A stretch of 64,000 nucleotides of DNA. Origin: Latrodectus hesperus. Taxonomy: Eukaryota; Arthropoda; Arachnida; Araneae; Theridiidae. The translations under genes were made by a program, and so were the position numbers. Below are positions 34,817-44,994 of the stretch, piece after piece; the first letter of the stretch is position 1; each line of letters begins with the position of its first letter. Where the stretch lies: contig CM075852.1 of the NCBI GenBank assembly GCA_037975125.1, positions 18,563,297 through 18,627,296 on the forward strand. Direction: 5' to 3'. Under the pieces are notes generated by a model. That model had not been told where the DNA came from. It ran no database searches and saw nothing but the letters and a program-made list of their open reading frames with translations.

Positions 34817-37800
34817 TGGTGGTTCTTCTTTCTTGGAATTGCCATGGACTCCGCACGCATATATCTGACATTAAAGACATAATAAATTCATACTTTCCTG
34901 TTTGTCTAGCACTCCAAGAAACCAACTTGAAATCTCATACTACTTGGAAAATAAAAGGTTACACGCCTTATCGAATGGACATACCTGATGATTCTGTATC
35001 AGGAGGGGTGTGCATTCTTGCTTCGAATAACTACCCCCACACAGGATTTCCATTACGTACTTCGTTGCAAGCTGTGGCAGTTGAGATACACATTAATTTT
35101 CGAATCACTGTCTGTAACATTTACTTACCACCACGTAATGCCATTCCACAAAACAACTTAAATAAACTATTGCAGCAACTTCCCGTCCCTTATATATTAA
35201 TAGGTGATTTTAATGGTCACAGTGCTCTGTGGGGAAGCACTAATACAAACTCTCGAGGACGACAAATTGAGCAACTGATAACTGATCACTGCCTCTGTCT
35301 GCTAAATAAAGATGAAAAAACTCACTTTCATGCTCCTACGAAAACATTTCATTCCATAGATTTGGCTATTTGCTCTCCTATTTTATTTCCTCATCTGGAC
35401 TTGACCACTGAAAATGATTTGTATAACAGTGACCATTTTCCTGTAATCCTTACTTTTGCTGATCCACCTTCTAATGGCTTACAACCTACAACCTTTAAGT
35501 ATCACAAGGCAGACTGGCATTCTTTTGCAGAACTGGCAGTTATTACAGAAGAAATGATTACAAATACTGATATAAATGATGCTGTTATTAAAGCTACAAA
35601 TACTATTATGAAAGCTGCTGAAATATCTATTCCAAAATATTCCTCTCGTCCTCGAAAACTGCGGAAACCCTGGTGGAATGAAGCCTGTGCAAAAACCTAC
35701 CGTGAACAAAAAAAGTTTTGGAATATTTTTCGAAGACATCCTACTACCAATAATCTAATTATTTTTAAGAAAGCGAAGGCTGTAGCCCGCAAGATTCGCA
35801 GGCAAAGTCAAAGAGACTCTTGGATACGATATACATCAAATATTACTTCTAGCACTCCTAGCAAACTTGTTTGGAAAAAGGTGAAAGCAGCTAATGGCTT
35901 GTACCAAGAATTCTCTTTCCCGATATTGACTACTAACACTGCAGTTTATTCTTCTCCCGAGGATGTAGTTAATAAAATTGGCGAAGCATTTTCTAGTGTG
36001 TCCAAATCTGACTCTTACACACCTTTTTTCCAAGAGTATAAGAGTCGTGCTGAGCAGATCAACATAAATTTTAATAATTCTGAACAGTTACCCTACAACT
36101 ACGAATTTCATATGTATGAGCTACAAAAGGCTCTATCCAAGACCCATAATACCAGCCCAGGTCCCGATGGAATTACTTATCAAATGCTCCGCCATCTAAG
36201 ACCAGTCTCTCTCACCAATATTCTGTTCCTCTTCAACAGAATCTGGCAGGAAAATACTTTCCCTTCTATGTGGCAAGAAGCAATAGTCATCCCCATCCTA
36301 AAACCAGGAAAAGACCCTAAAGATCCTTTAAGTTACCGTCCTATAGCCTTAACAAGCTGCCTTTGTAAAACGATGGAACGCATGGTAAATAACCGTCTTG
36401 TATTTTACTTAGAAAACAATAGGTGTATACCTCAGCAGCAAAGTGGCTTCCGTCAGGGTAGATCTACGTTAGACAATATTATTAATTTGGAAAATGATGT
36501 TAGAACTGCTTTCGTTCGTAGGAACCATCTTGTCTCAGTATTCTTAGATATTGAGAAGGCCTATGATAGAACCTGGCGCTATGGTATTATTCGGACCTTA
36601 CATGGTTTTAATCTCCGTGGTAACCTACCACTTTTTATTCAAAACTTCCTACAAAAAAGAAATTTTAAAGTGCGCATTGGGTCTGTTTTATCTAGATCCT
36701 TTGTCCAAACTGAGGGCGTCCCTCAGGGTAGTGTACTTAGTGTAACATTATTTATTGTTTTTATTTCCAAGGTTTTATCTATATTACCTTCCTGTATTAA
36801 AAGTACACTTTACGTAGATGACTTACAGATTTCCTGTCAAGGTTCAGATATACATTTAATTGAACGACAACTACAGATGGCTGTAAATCAAATTACTGAC
36901 TGGTGTGACAAAAATGGCTATACCATTTCACCAAGTAAGAGCAGTTGTATTCATTTTTGTAGGAAACGTGGCCTTCACCCTGATCCCAATATCCAACTTC
37001 AGGAGGTATCCATTCCTGTTGTTAATGAAATACGATACCTTGGGGTAATTTTTGATAACAGACTTACCTTCTTGCCCCATATATTACATTTGCGCAAAAA
37101 GTGCGAAAGATCTCTTAATATACTAAAAGTTCTTTCCAATACTTCTTGGGGTGCTGATCGAACCTCATTGTGCAGAATATACCAATCTATCATATTGTCC
37201 CGTATCGATTATGGCAGTGTGGCTTATGGTTCAGCTTCAAAGTCTGCCCTAAAATGGTTAGACCCAATTCATCACGCTGCACTTCGTATCTGTAGTGGAG
37301 CGTTTCGTACCTCACCTGTCGACAGTCTCTATGTTAACTGCAACATACCTCCTTTAAAACTACGACGCATTAAGCTTTCCCTTAATTATTATTTCAAGAG
37401 TTTTTCTACTCTAAACCATCCACTGAGGTCTTCAAGAGTTGACTCTACGTTAAAGAGACTTTTTAACGCTCGCCCTTCTTGCACTCTTCCCTTTTATGCT
37501 AGGATTCAACCTCTTATAGAGGAAGCTGGTCTTCATTTAACTCCAGTCGAGATTACTGACTACAATAGTATTCCCCCATGGGATTTTCCACAAATATGCT
37601 GTCTAAACAACTTTTCTCTGTTTAGCAAAGAACATACTGATCCCATAATTTTCAAACAAATTTATGGTATTCATCGGAATCAATTTCATGATTACTTCCC
37701 AATCTTTACTGATGGATCAAAAACCGAAAGACATGTCGGCTGTGGCATAGTTTATGGCACTAATATCTATAGCTATTGTCTTTCGTCAGTCTGTTCTATA

Positions 37801-38490
37801 TACACTGCTGAAATTGTTGCCATTTTGAAAGCTCTTAACATAATCAAGTGCTCTCGCAGCCGCAAATTCTGCATTTATACTGACAGTATGAGCATTATGA
37901 AACAGCTTAATTTTCCTCAACATTTTCATCCCCTGATTAATAAAATCTTAGTTTTGTTAAATGAAATGTCTCGTAATGGTTTCGAAATATTGTTTTGCTG
38001 GATACCTAGTCATGTCGGTATTACTGGCAATGAATTAGCAGACTTAGCTGCTAAAGAAGGTAAAGACCCTATAGACCAAGCAATCCCTTATACAGATATC
38101 AAGCATTCAATCTCTGTATATACGCATTCTATTTGGCAGAATTCTTGGAATACGCAAGTAACAAATAAACTTTTCTGTGTTAAACCTCACATTCGGAACT
38201 GGAGTAATATCTCATACAGACGTGCTGACGTTATTTTATCCAGACTTCGAATCGGTCATACTCGTTTGACACATAGTTACATTTTATTTAAGGAACCTGC
38301 ACCTCTGTGTTCGAGTTGTAAAATAGTTTTAACTATATATCATATCTTAATTGAATGTCCTAATTTTAACCATCTTCGTCTTACCTTTTTCCACAACACT
38401 GTCTTAAATTTACTGGACTTGATTGGGGAAATACCTCATCCAAATCTCTTTGCTTTCTTAAGGGCTATCAGAATTTTGCACTGCTTATAA
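34816..38490 (+). CDS. Retrotransposon ORF2: endonuclease, reverse transcriptase, RNase H
   Basis: A 1224-aa polyprotein. The N-terminal APE-type endonuclease has SWNCHG (about 6-11), QET (35-37), GDFNGH (130-135) and SDHFPV (205-210), which should nick the target DNA. The reverse transcriptase includes PGPDG (448-452), FLDIEKAYD (576-584, D578), GVPQGS and the catalytic YVDD (666-669; many relatives have FADD). RNase H follows, with D966 (FTDGS), E999 (TAE), D1023 (YTDS) and D1076 (NELADLAAKEG). The C-terminus keeps a C-x2-C...H...C pattern (CSSCKIVLTIYHILIEC). No stops or frameshifts are seen. The start overlaps the ORF1 stop by one base. Confidence 0.96.
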   Translation: MVVLLSWNCHGLRTHISDIKDIINSYFPVCLALQETNLKSHTTWKIKGYTPYRMDIPDDSVSGGVCILASNNYPHTGFPLRTSLQAVAVEIHINFRITVCNIYLPPRNAIPQNNLNKLLQQLPVPYILIGDFNGHSALWGSTNTNSRGRQIEQLITDHCLCLLNKDEKTHFHAPTKTFHSIDLAICSPILFPHLDLTTENDLYNSDHFPVILTFADPPSNGLQPTTFKYHKADWHSFAELAVITEEMITNTDINDAVIKATNTIMKAAEISIPKYSSRPRKLRKPWWNEACAKTYREQKKFWNIFRRHPTTNNLIIFKKAKAVARKIRRQSQRDSWIRYTSNITSSTPSKLVWKKVKAANGLYQEFSFPILTTNTAVYSSPEDVVNKIGEAFSSVSKSDSYTPFFQEYKSRAEQININFNNSEQLPYNYEFHMYELQKALSKTHNTSPGPDGITYQMLRHLRPVSLTNILFLFNRIWQENTFPSMWQEAIVIPILKPGKDPKDPLSYRPIALTSCLCKTMERMVNNRLVFYLENNRCIPQQQSGFRQGRSTLDNIINLENDVRTAFVRRNHLVSVFLDIEKAYDRTWRYGIIRTLHGFNLRGNLPLFIQNFLQKRNFKVRIGSVLSRSFVQTEGVPQGSVLSVTLFIVFISKVLSILPSCIKSTLYVDDLQISCQGSDIHLIERQLQMAVNQITDWCDKNGYTISPSKSSCIHFCRKRGLHPDPNIQLQEVSIPVVNEIRYLGVIFDNRLTFLPHILHLRKKCERSLNILKVLSNTSWGADRTSLCRIYQSIILSRIDYGSVAYGSASKSALKWLDPIHHAALRICSGAFRTSPVDSLYVNCNIPPLKLRRIKLSLNYYFKSFSTLNHPLRSSRVDSTLKRLFNARPSCTLPFYARIQPLIEEAGLHLTPVEITDYNSIPPWDFPQICCLNNFSLFSKEHTDPIIFKQIYGIHRNQFHDYFPIFTDGSKTERHVGCGIVYGTNIYSYCLSSVCSIYTAEIVAILKALNIIKCSRSRKFCIYTDSMSIMKQLNFPQHFHPLINKILVLLNEMSRNGFEILFCWIPSHVGITGNELADLAAKEGKDPIDQAIPYTDIKHSISVYTHSIWQNSWNTQVTNKLFCVKPHIRNWSNISYRRADVILSRLRIGHTRLTHSYILFKEPAPLCSSCKIVLTIYHILIECPNFNHLRLTFFHNTVLNLLDLIGEIPHPNLFAFLRAIRILHCL

Positions 38491-38695
38491 CGTATTCTCT
38501 TTACTCCAAAAATTTTTTTTAATAAGATTCAAATTTATAATCTTTTACTGCAATAAACTTGTTTGCAAATTTTATAATGGATATTTTATTCTAATTTCAA
38601 AATTTTTTTAACCTTTCGCTCGGCGCAGTATGTCCTTTTTGGATTTTGCGCCAGAAAAAGACAATCAATCAATCAATCAATTAACCTATTTTCAC

Positions 38696-39719
38696 GTAGC
38701 AGTTAATGAACTTTAGTATAGCAGCATTTATTATCGATATGAAAATGGATTTTTTTTAAAAAAAATATGGTTATTGATAAATGTCTTTTTTCAATGAATA
38801 TTTTAATAATTTGATTTTTAACTGGTTCAGTTTGGCTGCATACCAAGAATATATCTAATAATATATATGATTTTTAAATCTAACATTTATTTTCGTTGTG
38901 AAATTGCATCTAGTGTTTCCTTTTGTAACAATGTTCCATCATGCACACACGTTCTGGTAGTTGTCTGCGAATTTTTATTCATAATAACCAAAGATCACTG
39001 TTATTCATAAATAATTTATAGCGTCATTTATAACCAGTATTCACAAAATAAGCTTAGAATATTAATGTAGAAATGAATAACATTGCGCTTGTTTAATATT
39101 TTGACGGTTCTTTTTCTAATCTCTGATTACAATGGCAATCATTTTTGGATACATATATTTGGATTGATTGATATCATACGGATTCATGGTTATAATAAAA
39201 TCTATAATAATAGCTTATGGAAATTATTCAGACTTATTTGGGTTCATAGCATACTTAGTGGAGACTTAACTACATTTGTTTACAATGAATTAAAAAAAAA
39301 AGAATAGAGTTTTCAATAAAAATAAAATGTTAACATTGTTAAGTATTCTTCTAACTATTCGAATAGAATAAATTGTTAGGTCAAAACTACAATGTTTGAA
39401 TAGCTAAAAGATGAGAAATAACCGGTTGGTATTCTAATCACTGTAGATGAAGATCGTAAGTTATAAATCAAATTCTGAATATTCAAGAACTTAAAAATAA
39501 TGCTTTATTTATAAACGAAAATTACGTAAATATTCTATCAGAATTTTTATTAAATAACATTTATTTTGCATTTCATATGTTTAGGCATTGTAACCAGATC
39601 TACTAAAGAAAGCATAGTTTTTTTACAAAATGTCAGCTGTAGTGTAGGTATTTTCAAGTCACTTCATAAAATACTTCAATTGTCTGAATAGCTTAAAAAG
39701 GGAAGTGTAAGAGCTATAT
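38696..39719. other. AT-rich non-genic stretch
   Basis: No supported feature is visible in this stretch. Confidence 0.5.
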
Positions 39720-40010
39720 ATTCAGATACACGAGACGCTGTTTTTCGCAGGGTCTTTCTTTTAGGCCCCTTTCTTCAGGTGGAGCTCTTTTATAGGGTTT
39801 TATTTCAAGATCTGTTCGAAGAATTGCTTTAAATGGATGATTTCCATTCACGTCCCGTCGCCTGGACTAAACTCTCCCGCCCAGAGCACTCTTTATATTG
39901 CAGGCAGGGGATATAAATTCGGCTTCACCTCATCGCTCTTTGACTAGAAAACTCTTTTACCCTGTGATCCACGCGATCGATCTTTCACTAAGTTTTATGG
40001 CGAAACAAAA
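39720..40010. promoter_or_regulatory. GC-enriched island, candidate conserved element
   Basis: A repeat-free, compositionally distinct block with CAGGTGG (E-box-like), TTTTATGGCGAAAC (Hox-like) and a GGGATATAAATTCGG motif that could be a TATA element. There is no long frame. It may be an enhancer or a core promoter of an unrecognised transcript. Confidence 0.28.
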
Positions 40011-40268
40011 AGTGTGGCTTCTGGTTTTGAAATTATTAACAGCGAAAGAGATAGATAACTTACTTTTAATCTGATTCAGACACTAATTTTAAATGAAATT
40101 CATTGCGTATGATTAATTGTTTATATGAAAATTATGGTAATAGATCAAAATTTAAATGGATTGTAAAATAGTTGTATAATTTTGAGAAAATAAATTCATC
40201 GTATACGCAGATTACTCCTCACAAAGCTAATGATTCATCTCAACAAACGAGGATTAGAACTTTGTCAG

Positions 40269-40731
40269 TGGACCTCCACTTCAATGGCTTGGCCGATGAA
40301 TTGGCTAAGGAGGGCTCTGCTGAAACAACTGAAAATGGTGGACTACTTACGTTTAGTGAAATTTTCTCAAAGGTCAAAGCCGAAAACAGCAAGACTTGTA
40401 GGATCCCACCTACTCATGACTGGTACGAACAAAACCATCCTGGGGCTGCCCTGGAGCTGAAGGGCAATAGGAAATTGCAAACCACCATTACCAGGCTCAT
40501 TACTGGACATACTCGCACCCTTACATTCGTTCAGGGTCAGAAAGTGTTCCCTGTGTGCCTCAGGTGTAATTTCCACCAAGCTTCTCCGGACCATCTGCTC
40601 TTCTGTCTGGGTTTGGAGAAGAGAGATCTTTTTGATAACCCTGCGCTGGTTCGGGACTTTCTCTGAGCAAACGATCTACTGGACTTGGTCTAGATTGTAC
40701 TAGATCAAGTGGAATAAGGAACAACAACAAC
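40269..40731 (+). pseudogene. 5'-truncated LINE fragment with intact RNase H C-terminus
   Basis: The insert starts inside the RNase H domain (VDLHFNGLADELAKEGS) and reads without a stop to the natural ORF2 end at 40665. It includes HDWYEQNHPGAALELKGN, TTITRLITGHTRTLTF, VCLRCNFHQASPDHLLFC and RDFL. The 3'UTR holds a 10-bp stem-loop (40684-40693 with 40700-40709, one wobble) and ends in (AAC)n. Flanks AGAACTTTGTCAG (40256-40268) and AGAACTTGTCAG (40732-40743) are a target duplication with one indel. Same broad family as 28860-29419. The open frame extends upstream by chance to 40172, before the insertion. Confidence 0.88.
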
Positions 40732-40743
40732 AGAACTTGTCAG

Positions 40744-41360
40744 GATTTAGACCACGCCTCCACAGACGATCTAGAAGACTCCACAGATGAATCAGAAAAC
40801 TATTCTTAAAATTAACTTTCTTCCACAATTAATAATGGAGTTTAAAATTTTATTATGAACTTATTGAAATTTATGAACTATATGTTCCGAATTGTTTGGA
40901 CTTTTCGAACATTATGAGCCCGCTTTAGAACTTCGAAAAATTTTTGAATCCTATTCCCTTTTAGTACCTTAGAAACATTTTAAATAATTTTTTTGAACTT
41001 AAAATGCTTTTAAAAGCTAAGGTGCTTATTAAACTTGAATAAGCTGCCTGCCTGTATATAGTTATCAACTTTCGTATCAGGCCATTTTTTTCCTTTTCAT
41101 AATTAATTATTCATACTATATATAATATTGCTTTCAATGTATATAATGTTTTTATTGCCATAATTACAATAGAAATTGTTGACTGTCTTTTCATTGATTG
41201 TAAATTGCTTCTCCATTGTTGTATGTGTCATCATGTTATATTTTATTTTTAACTCGGAGAAAATATTTAATGATATTGCCTGATGTTCAACAGGGTTTTC
41301 AAAGCCCCTTAAAATGTTTTGCAACTTCTTGCTACCAATTTGTAAGCACAATTTCTTTGC
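40744..41360. other. AT-rich non-genic stretch
   Basis: No supported feature; a 90-aa minus-strand frame (41103-41375) is unremarkable. Confidence 0.5.
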
Positions 41361-41368
41361 CTTGTTAA

Positions 41369-41497
41369 ATGCCACGATGGTGGCGCCCTCACAGACCTCG
41401 TAGAGGTGTGGAGCATACTAGGTGTTGGGGAGACGGCACCCGTCTAACCTTAAGGTACAGTCCGGTGTCTCCCCTCACAGTTATGTATGTATGTATA
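41369..41497 (+). repeat. Short GC-rich retroelement-like segment with GTAT tail
   Basis: About 129 bp, GC-rich, ending in TTATGTATGTATGTATA. The flanks CTTGTTAA (41361-41368) and CTCGTTAA (41498-41505) could be an 8-bp target duplication with one mismatch. The simple tetranucleotide tail suggests the 3' end of a LINE or LINE-driven SINE. No second copy is seen in the window. Confidence 0.45.
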
Positions 41498-41610
41498 CTC
41501 GTTAACCATAAAGTGGTTGTGTTTCTTTCGTTCCAGTTGAGATCATAATTACGTCACTTTATTAAATTCTCATTGGTTTAAAGTGCCTGTGACGTCAGAT
41601 AACATTTCAT

Positions 41611-41897
41611 TTTCCCCCAACAGCGGGCACTTGGGCACAACAAGGCTAGTAACTGCTACCCATTTGTCGTTACCCAGCGGGCACCTGTGTCACGGAGGCG
41701 AGTAGCGTTACCAGCGCCATACCACCACAAACCCGCTTATAGGGTGGGTCACATTCATACATCATCACAGAAGAAAGGACAGCGAAACACAGAGAACAGA
41801 GAAAGAATGCGACATCCCATGCCCGAACCGAGATTCGAACCCGGGACTCACAGCTCAGGAGTCAGGAACGCTAACCATTAAGCCATCGGTCGGCAGG
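41611..41897 (-). mobile_element. SINE-A copy, reverse orientation
   Basis: Minus-strand head GCCGACCGATGGCTTAATGG and B box GGGTTCGAATC near 41840, followed by the SINE-A body. A small internal deletion near 41685 removes the GAACCAAG stretch seen in other copies. Possible short target duplication TTTCAT (41605-41610, 41898-41903). Confidence 0.85.
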
Positions 41898-41903
41898 TTT
41901 CAT

Positions 41904-42690
41904 CTTAATTATATCGAATTGAGAAGGCGTCGTAAATCCGATTTGTCGACGAATTTGATGCCAGCCTTCAAGTGGCATTCTTCGAGTGATCCATTCATGA
42001 TTTTCACACAAGTAATAATAATTCAATACTAGTTTCTTAATTATTTATATTTTTTTAGTTTATAAAAGTTTCAAAAATCATGAAAAAACTACCTGTTCTA
42101 AATAATTAGCTTTCAAATTTTCAAATCTGTAGTGATATTGCTTCCAAATTGAACAACTTGAAAATAGAACAGAAGAAAAAGCAAAATGAAGAAGACATCC
42201 GTTTTATCGTTAGTTTAAATCGTCATTGCCGATTTAAACTTGTTTATTTTCTTAAATTAATCAAGAACTCTTAAATTAGATTAAAGGCTTAAATAAATGG
42301 AATGCTGAGTGAAAATTGAGAAAATTTGGCTTGTGTATGAGAAATATCAAAACTTTGAAATCTTGAAATATAATTTAATATATATTTCACTAATTGACAG
42401 TTAAAGTTATGTAAATGATTTATCCGAATAGATATATTTCTAAAATTAGAGTGATTAATTCTAAAATTAGTGGTGTATGAATATTATACTATTTATTCGA
42501 TATCTCAAGTATATTCAACTTTGGATTTTATTTCTTGAGATTTACATATTTTTTAATTTTTATAAATGAAATTTTATTGTTATTAAGGAAAAACACATTT
42601 AATAAAAAATATTTTTTTTGTGATTATAAGAACTCACAAATTATATAAAAAATGGCTATGAATGCCATGCAATTGAGGTACATTTTAAAA
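41904..42690. other. AT-rich stretch with a hairpin
   Basis: An 11-bp perfect inverted repeat AGTTTAAATCG (42212-42222 with 42230-42240, loop 7). Otherwise nothing supported. Confidence 0.5.
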
Positions 42691-42698
42691 GAAACCAA

Positions 42699-42820
42699 AG
42701 TTCGTATACCACCTTGGGTATTGCTGTTTGTAGTGGTTCGAAATCCACTTTAAAAGGAATGTCCCAGTCGAATTATCCTTCGTGTGCAAAATATGACAGT
42801 TGAGCGACAAACAAACCAAA
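42699..42820 (+). repeat. Degraded, 5'-truncated SINE-B copy
   Basis: Begins at AGTTCGTATACCACCTTGGG, retains GTTTGTAGTGGTTCGAAATC and TCGTGTGCAAAATATGACAG, and ends in ACAAACAAACCAAA. It is several percent diverged from the younger copies. Confidence 0.78.
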
Positions 42821-42845
42821 TGAAAAATTGAGAAATCGAAATTAG

Positions 42846-42962
42846 TTGCCAAGTGGTTAGAATACTTGACTTCAACAATTCGCAAATTAGGTTTACACTT
42901 TGGGAGTTGATGTTTGTAATGATTCAGAATCCAATTTTAACTGCGATTCTTGATCAAATTAT
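42846..42962 (+). repeat. Second, older SINE-B copy next door
   Basis: AAGTGGTTAGAATACTTGAC then TTTGGGAGTTGATGTTTGTA and GATTCAGAATCCAATTTTAA track the SINE-B head and body in order but with many changes. The 3' tail is lost. Confidence 0.6.
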
Positions 42963-44039
42963 TTATTTTGAGAAGTTTATATATAACTGTGGGAACAATT
43001 TCGCATTCATAACTTGAAATTTGAGATGATTACATTTTTAAATGCTTCGTATTTAAAATATTTTAAATAATTGCAATCATACTATTGTATCTATAATTTC
43101 CCGCACAAATAAATTTATGTTGCGTAGGTTAACTTTTTGTTCTTTAAGCAAACCGAACAATTTCTTTGATAGGATATTTATATACATATATGTGTATGTA
43201 TGTGTGTATGTATTTGTATAGAACTATTTTATCAAAATATAGATTTTTTAAAAAAATCTGTCTATATTTTAAATATTTTCTAAGGTTTATAATAGAGATA
43301 AGTATTTTTTTACTGCTTTACTCTCTGTTTATCAGAAAGTCTCAACATAACGAAATGTTATACCACTTCATTTTATAACATTTAATTTTGTTCATAAACA
43401 GTAAAAGGCTGTTTTTTTTTTTTTTTTTTTTCATTGTGAAACATTTTGTATTGTATATTACAAAATTTTTCAGTTTTTTTATTGTGTTTAATTTCTAATA
43501 CAATCACTAATATAGTAATTACAAAAATAAAAAGTAAAATTCTGTTGTAATTGTTGAACATTTTGGTTGATTATTATGATCGCTACTACGATTTTATAAT
43601 TTGCTCTGTACCTTTCACATTTCTCACTCTAAGTCGTAATTACTCAATCATTTTTGAATAATACTATTTTTGTTTCTATTATTACTGTTTACATTACGTG
43701 AAGAGTAAAATAAATGTACTAAATAGTTTGCCCAAAACTTGTCTTTAGTATGAATTTATCAATGTCATTCTTTATGTTTGAATGTTTCATAGCTATATGG
43801 ACTCAAATTGCTGCATCATCAACTTCCATAATTAACGATTTTTGTGAGAATTGTGGTCTTTACTCGTTTCTGTAATAAGTACAGATGGTAACTCTTTCTG
43901 ATATCCATTTCTAAATTTTATCCATAAAGCAACGAATGAAACTTTCAATTACTTCAATGGAACTTTTCAGAATTAAAAATATGATATATTACTCCTTCAT
44001 TTGAAGAGTACGAATTGAAGTTTAGTAATCCATAACCGC
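42963..44039. other. AT-rich stretch with microsatellite and poly(T)
   Basis: A TATG/TGTG-rich patch lies at about 43172-43215, and a T run of about 20 bases near 43411-43431. No gene is visible. Confidence 0.5.
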
Positions 44040-44560
44040 TAATAAGTCATTCTCTCCCCTCAATGCGTGAAATACCGCCATTTTCGATGAAGTACCTATT
44101 ATTTTTCAAGCAGATTCATCCATCATTTCACACTGAAGACGATAGGAAGGGGGAAAAAATGGTAAAAGCTAATTTTCCCGACCAAAACTATTGAAGGTAT
44201 TTTTTTTTCTTTCCATTCTCACGTCAACCCCTCTCTGACAGTGCACCCCCCGATCTTGCCGCATTCTGGGACAGCACCCATTCGAATGGAACAACACGCT
44301 TCTGTGTGTTAAGAAAGAAAAGTTAGGGGCAGACAGAAGACGTGACGTGCCCAGACAGGCAGCAAATTGATCCTGAGCATCCTTCGTATCCTCTTCTAGG
44401 AGCGGGAAATTATCACTCGCCGTGACAACTTTCTGGCCGAGAGAAATGAGGAAAAATAGAGTGAAAACCAGGAGTTTCTTGTTCTTCAGAGAGTGGTTTG
44501 GGGTATGTTGATGCGTCTTTTCTCGGAAACAAATAGGATACTAAGTAAGCTCGTGTCTTG
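44040..44560. promoter_or_regulatory. GC-enriched island, candidate conserved element or exon
   Basis: A strong compositional island of about 500 bp. A good acceptor-like tract (CAACCCCTCTCTGACAG, ending 44241) is followed by an open frame from 44243 to a TAG at 44326 containing APPDLAAFWDSTHSNGTTRF. A second frame is also open for about 42 codons. No donor is needed for a terminal exon, but no polyadenylation context is obvious. It could equally be a regulatory element. Confidence 0.3.
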
Positions 44561-44992
44561 TCCATTTATACACTTTGGCAGTCTTTTTATGTGGTGGATG
44601 TTGCCTAATATTTCATGTTCGCGCACGCGTATTTGAGTTTGATATTTATTTGGATACACGTAAAAAAATCATAACTATCGTTATCAATTTAATTATTGAA
44701 ACGAAACATATGTTACTTATATAATATGCGTACGTGAGGGCATTGCTGTTTAAAATTACGGAATAGGAAAAAGTTGGAAAATAAGAATTAACTTCTGGGA
44801 TCGTTAGCATTTCTAGATAAGGTAATATTCTAGTAATGAAATTCATGAACTATATATAATAATACTCAATTTTTTCTTTTCTTTTGTGTTCTTTTGTGAC
44901 ATGCGAATATAACTGACTGCCTGAAAAGCTCTCACAAAAGGACGGTGCCTGTCAAATACTTTAAAACTTTTATCAGTTATTAATTTGTCCAT
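44561..44992. other. AT-rich non-genic stretch
   Basis: No supported feature is visible in this stretch. Confidence 0.5.
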
Positions 44993-44994
44993 TA

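Larger units (their letters stand above)
33054..38678 (+). mobile_element. Full-length non-LTR retrotransposon (I-like, RNase H-bearing)
   Basis: A complete 5625-bp LINE: 5'UTR with two monomers, ORF1, overlapping ORF2, a 188-bp 3'UTR and a (TCAA)n tail (38662-38678). The 17-bp target duplication AATTAACCTATTTTCAC is exact on both sides (33037-33053, 38679-38695). Both ORFs are uninterrupted and catalytic residues are present, so the copy looks young and possibly still competent. The order EN-RT-RNase H and ORF1 zinc knuckles fit the I superclade or RNase H-containing Jockey-like lineages. I cannot choose between clades without a tree. It landed 9 bp beyond the target duplication of the neighbouring SINE. 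Confidence 0.95.

Noticed and set aside
34722..37193. Open frames antisense to or out of phase with the retrotransposon ORFs
   Set aside because: They are shadows of ORF1 and ORF2, whose domains and catalytic motifs are clear.
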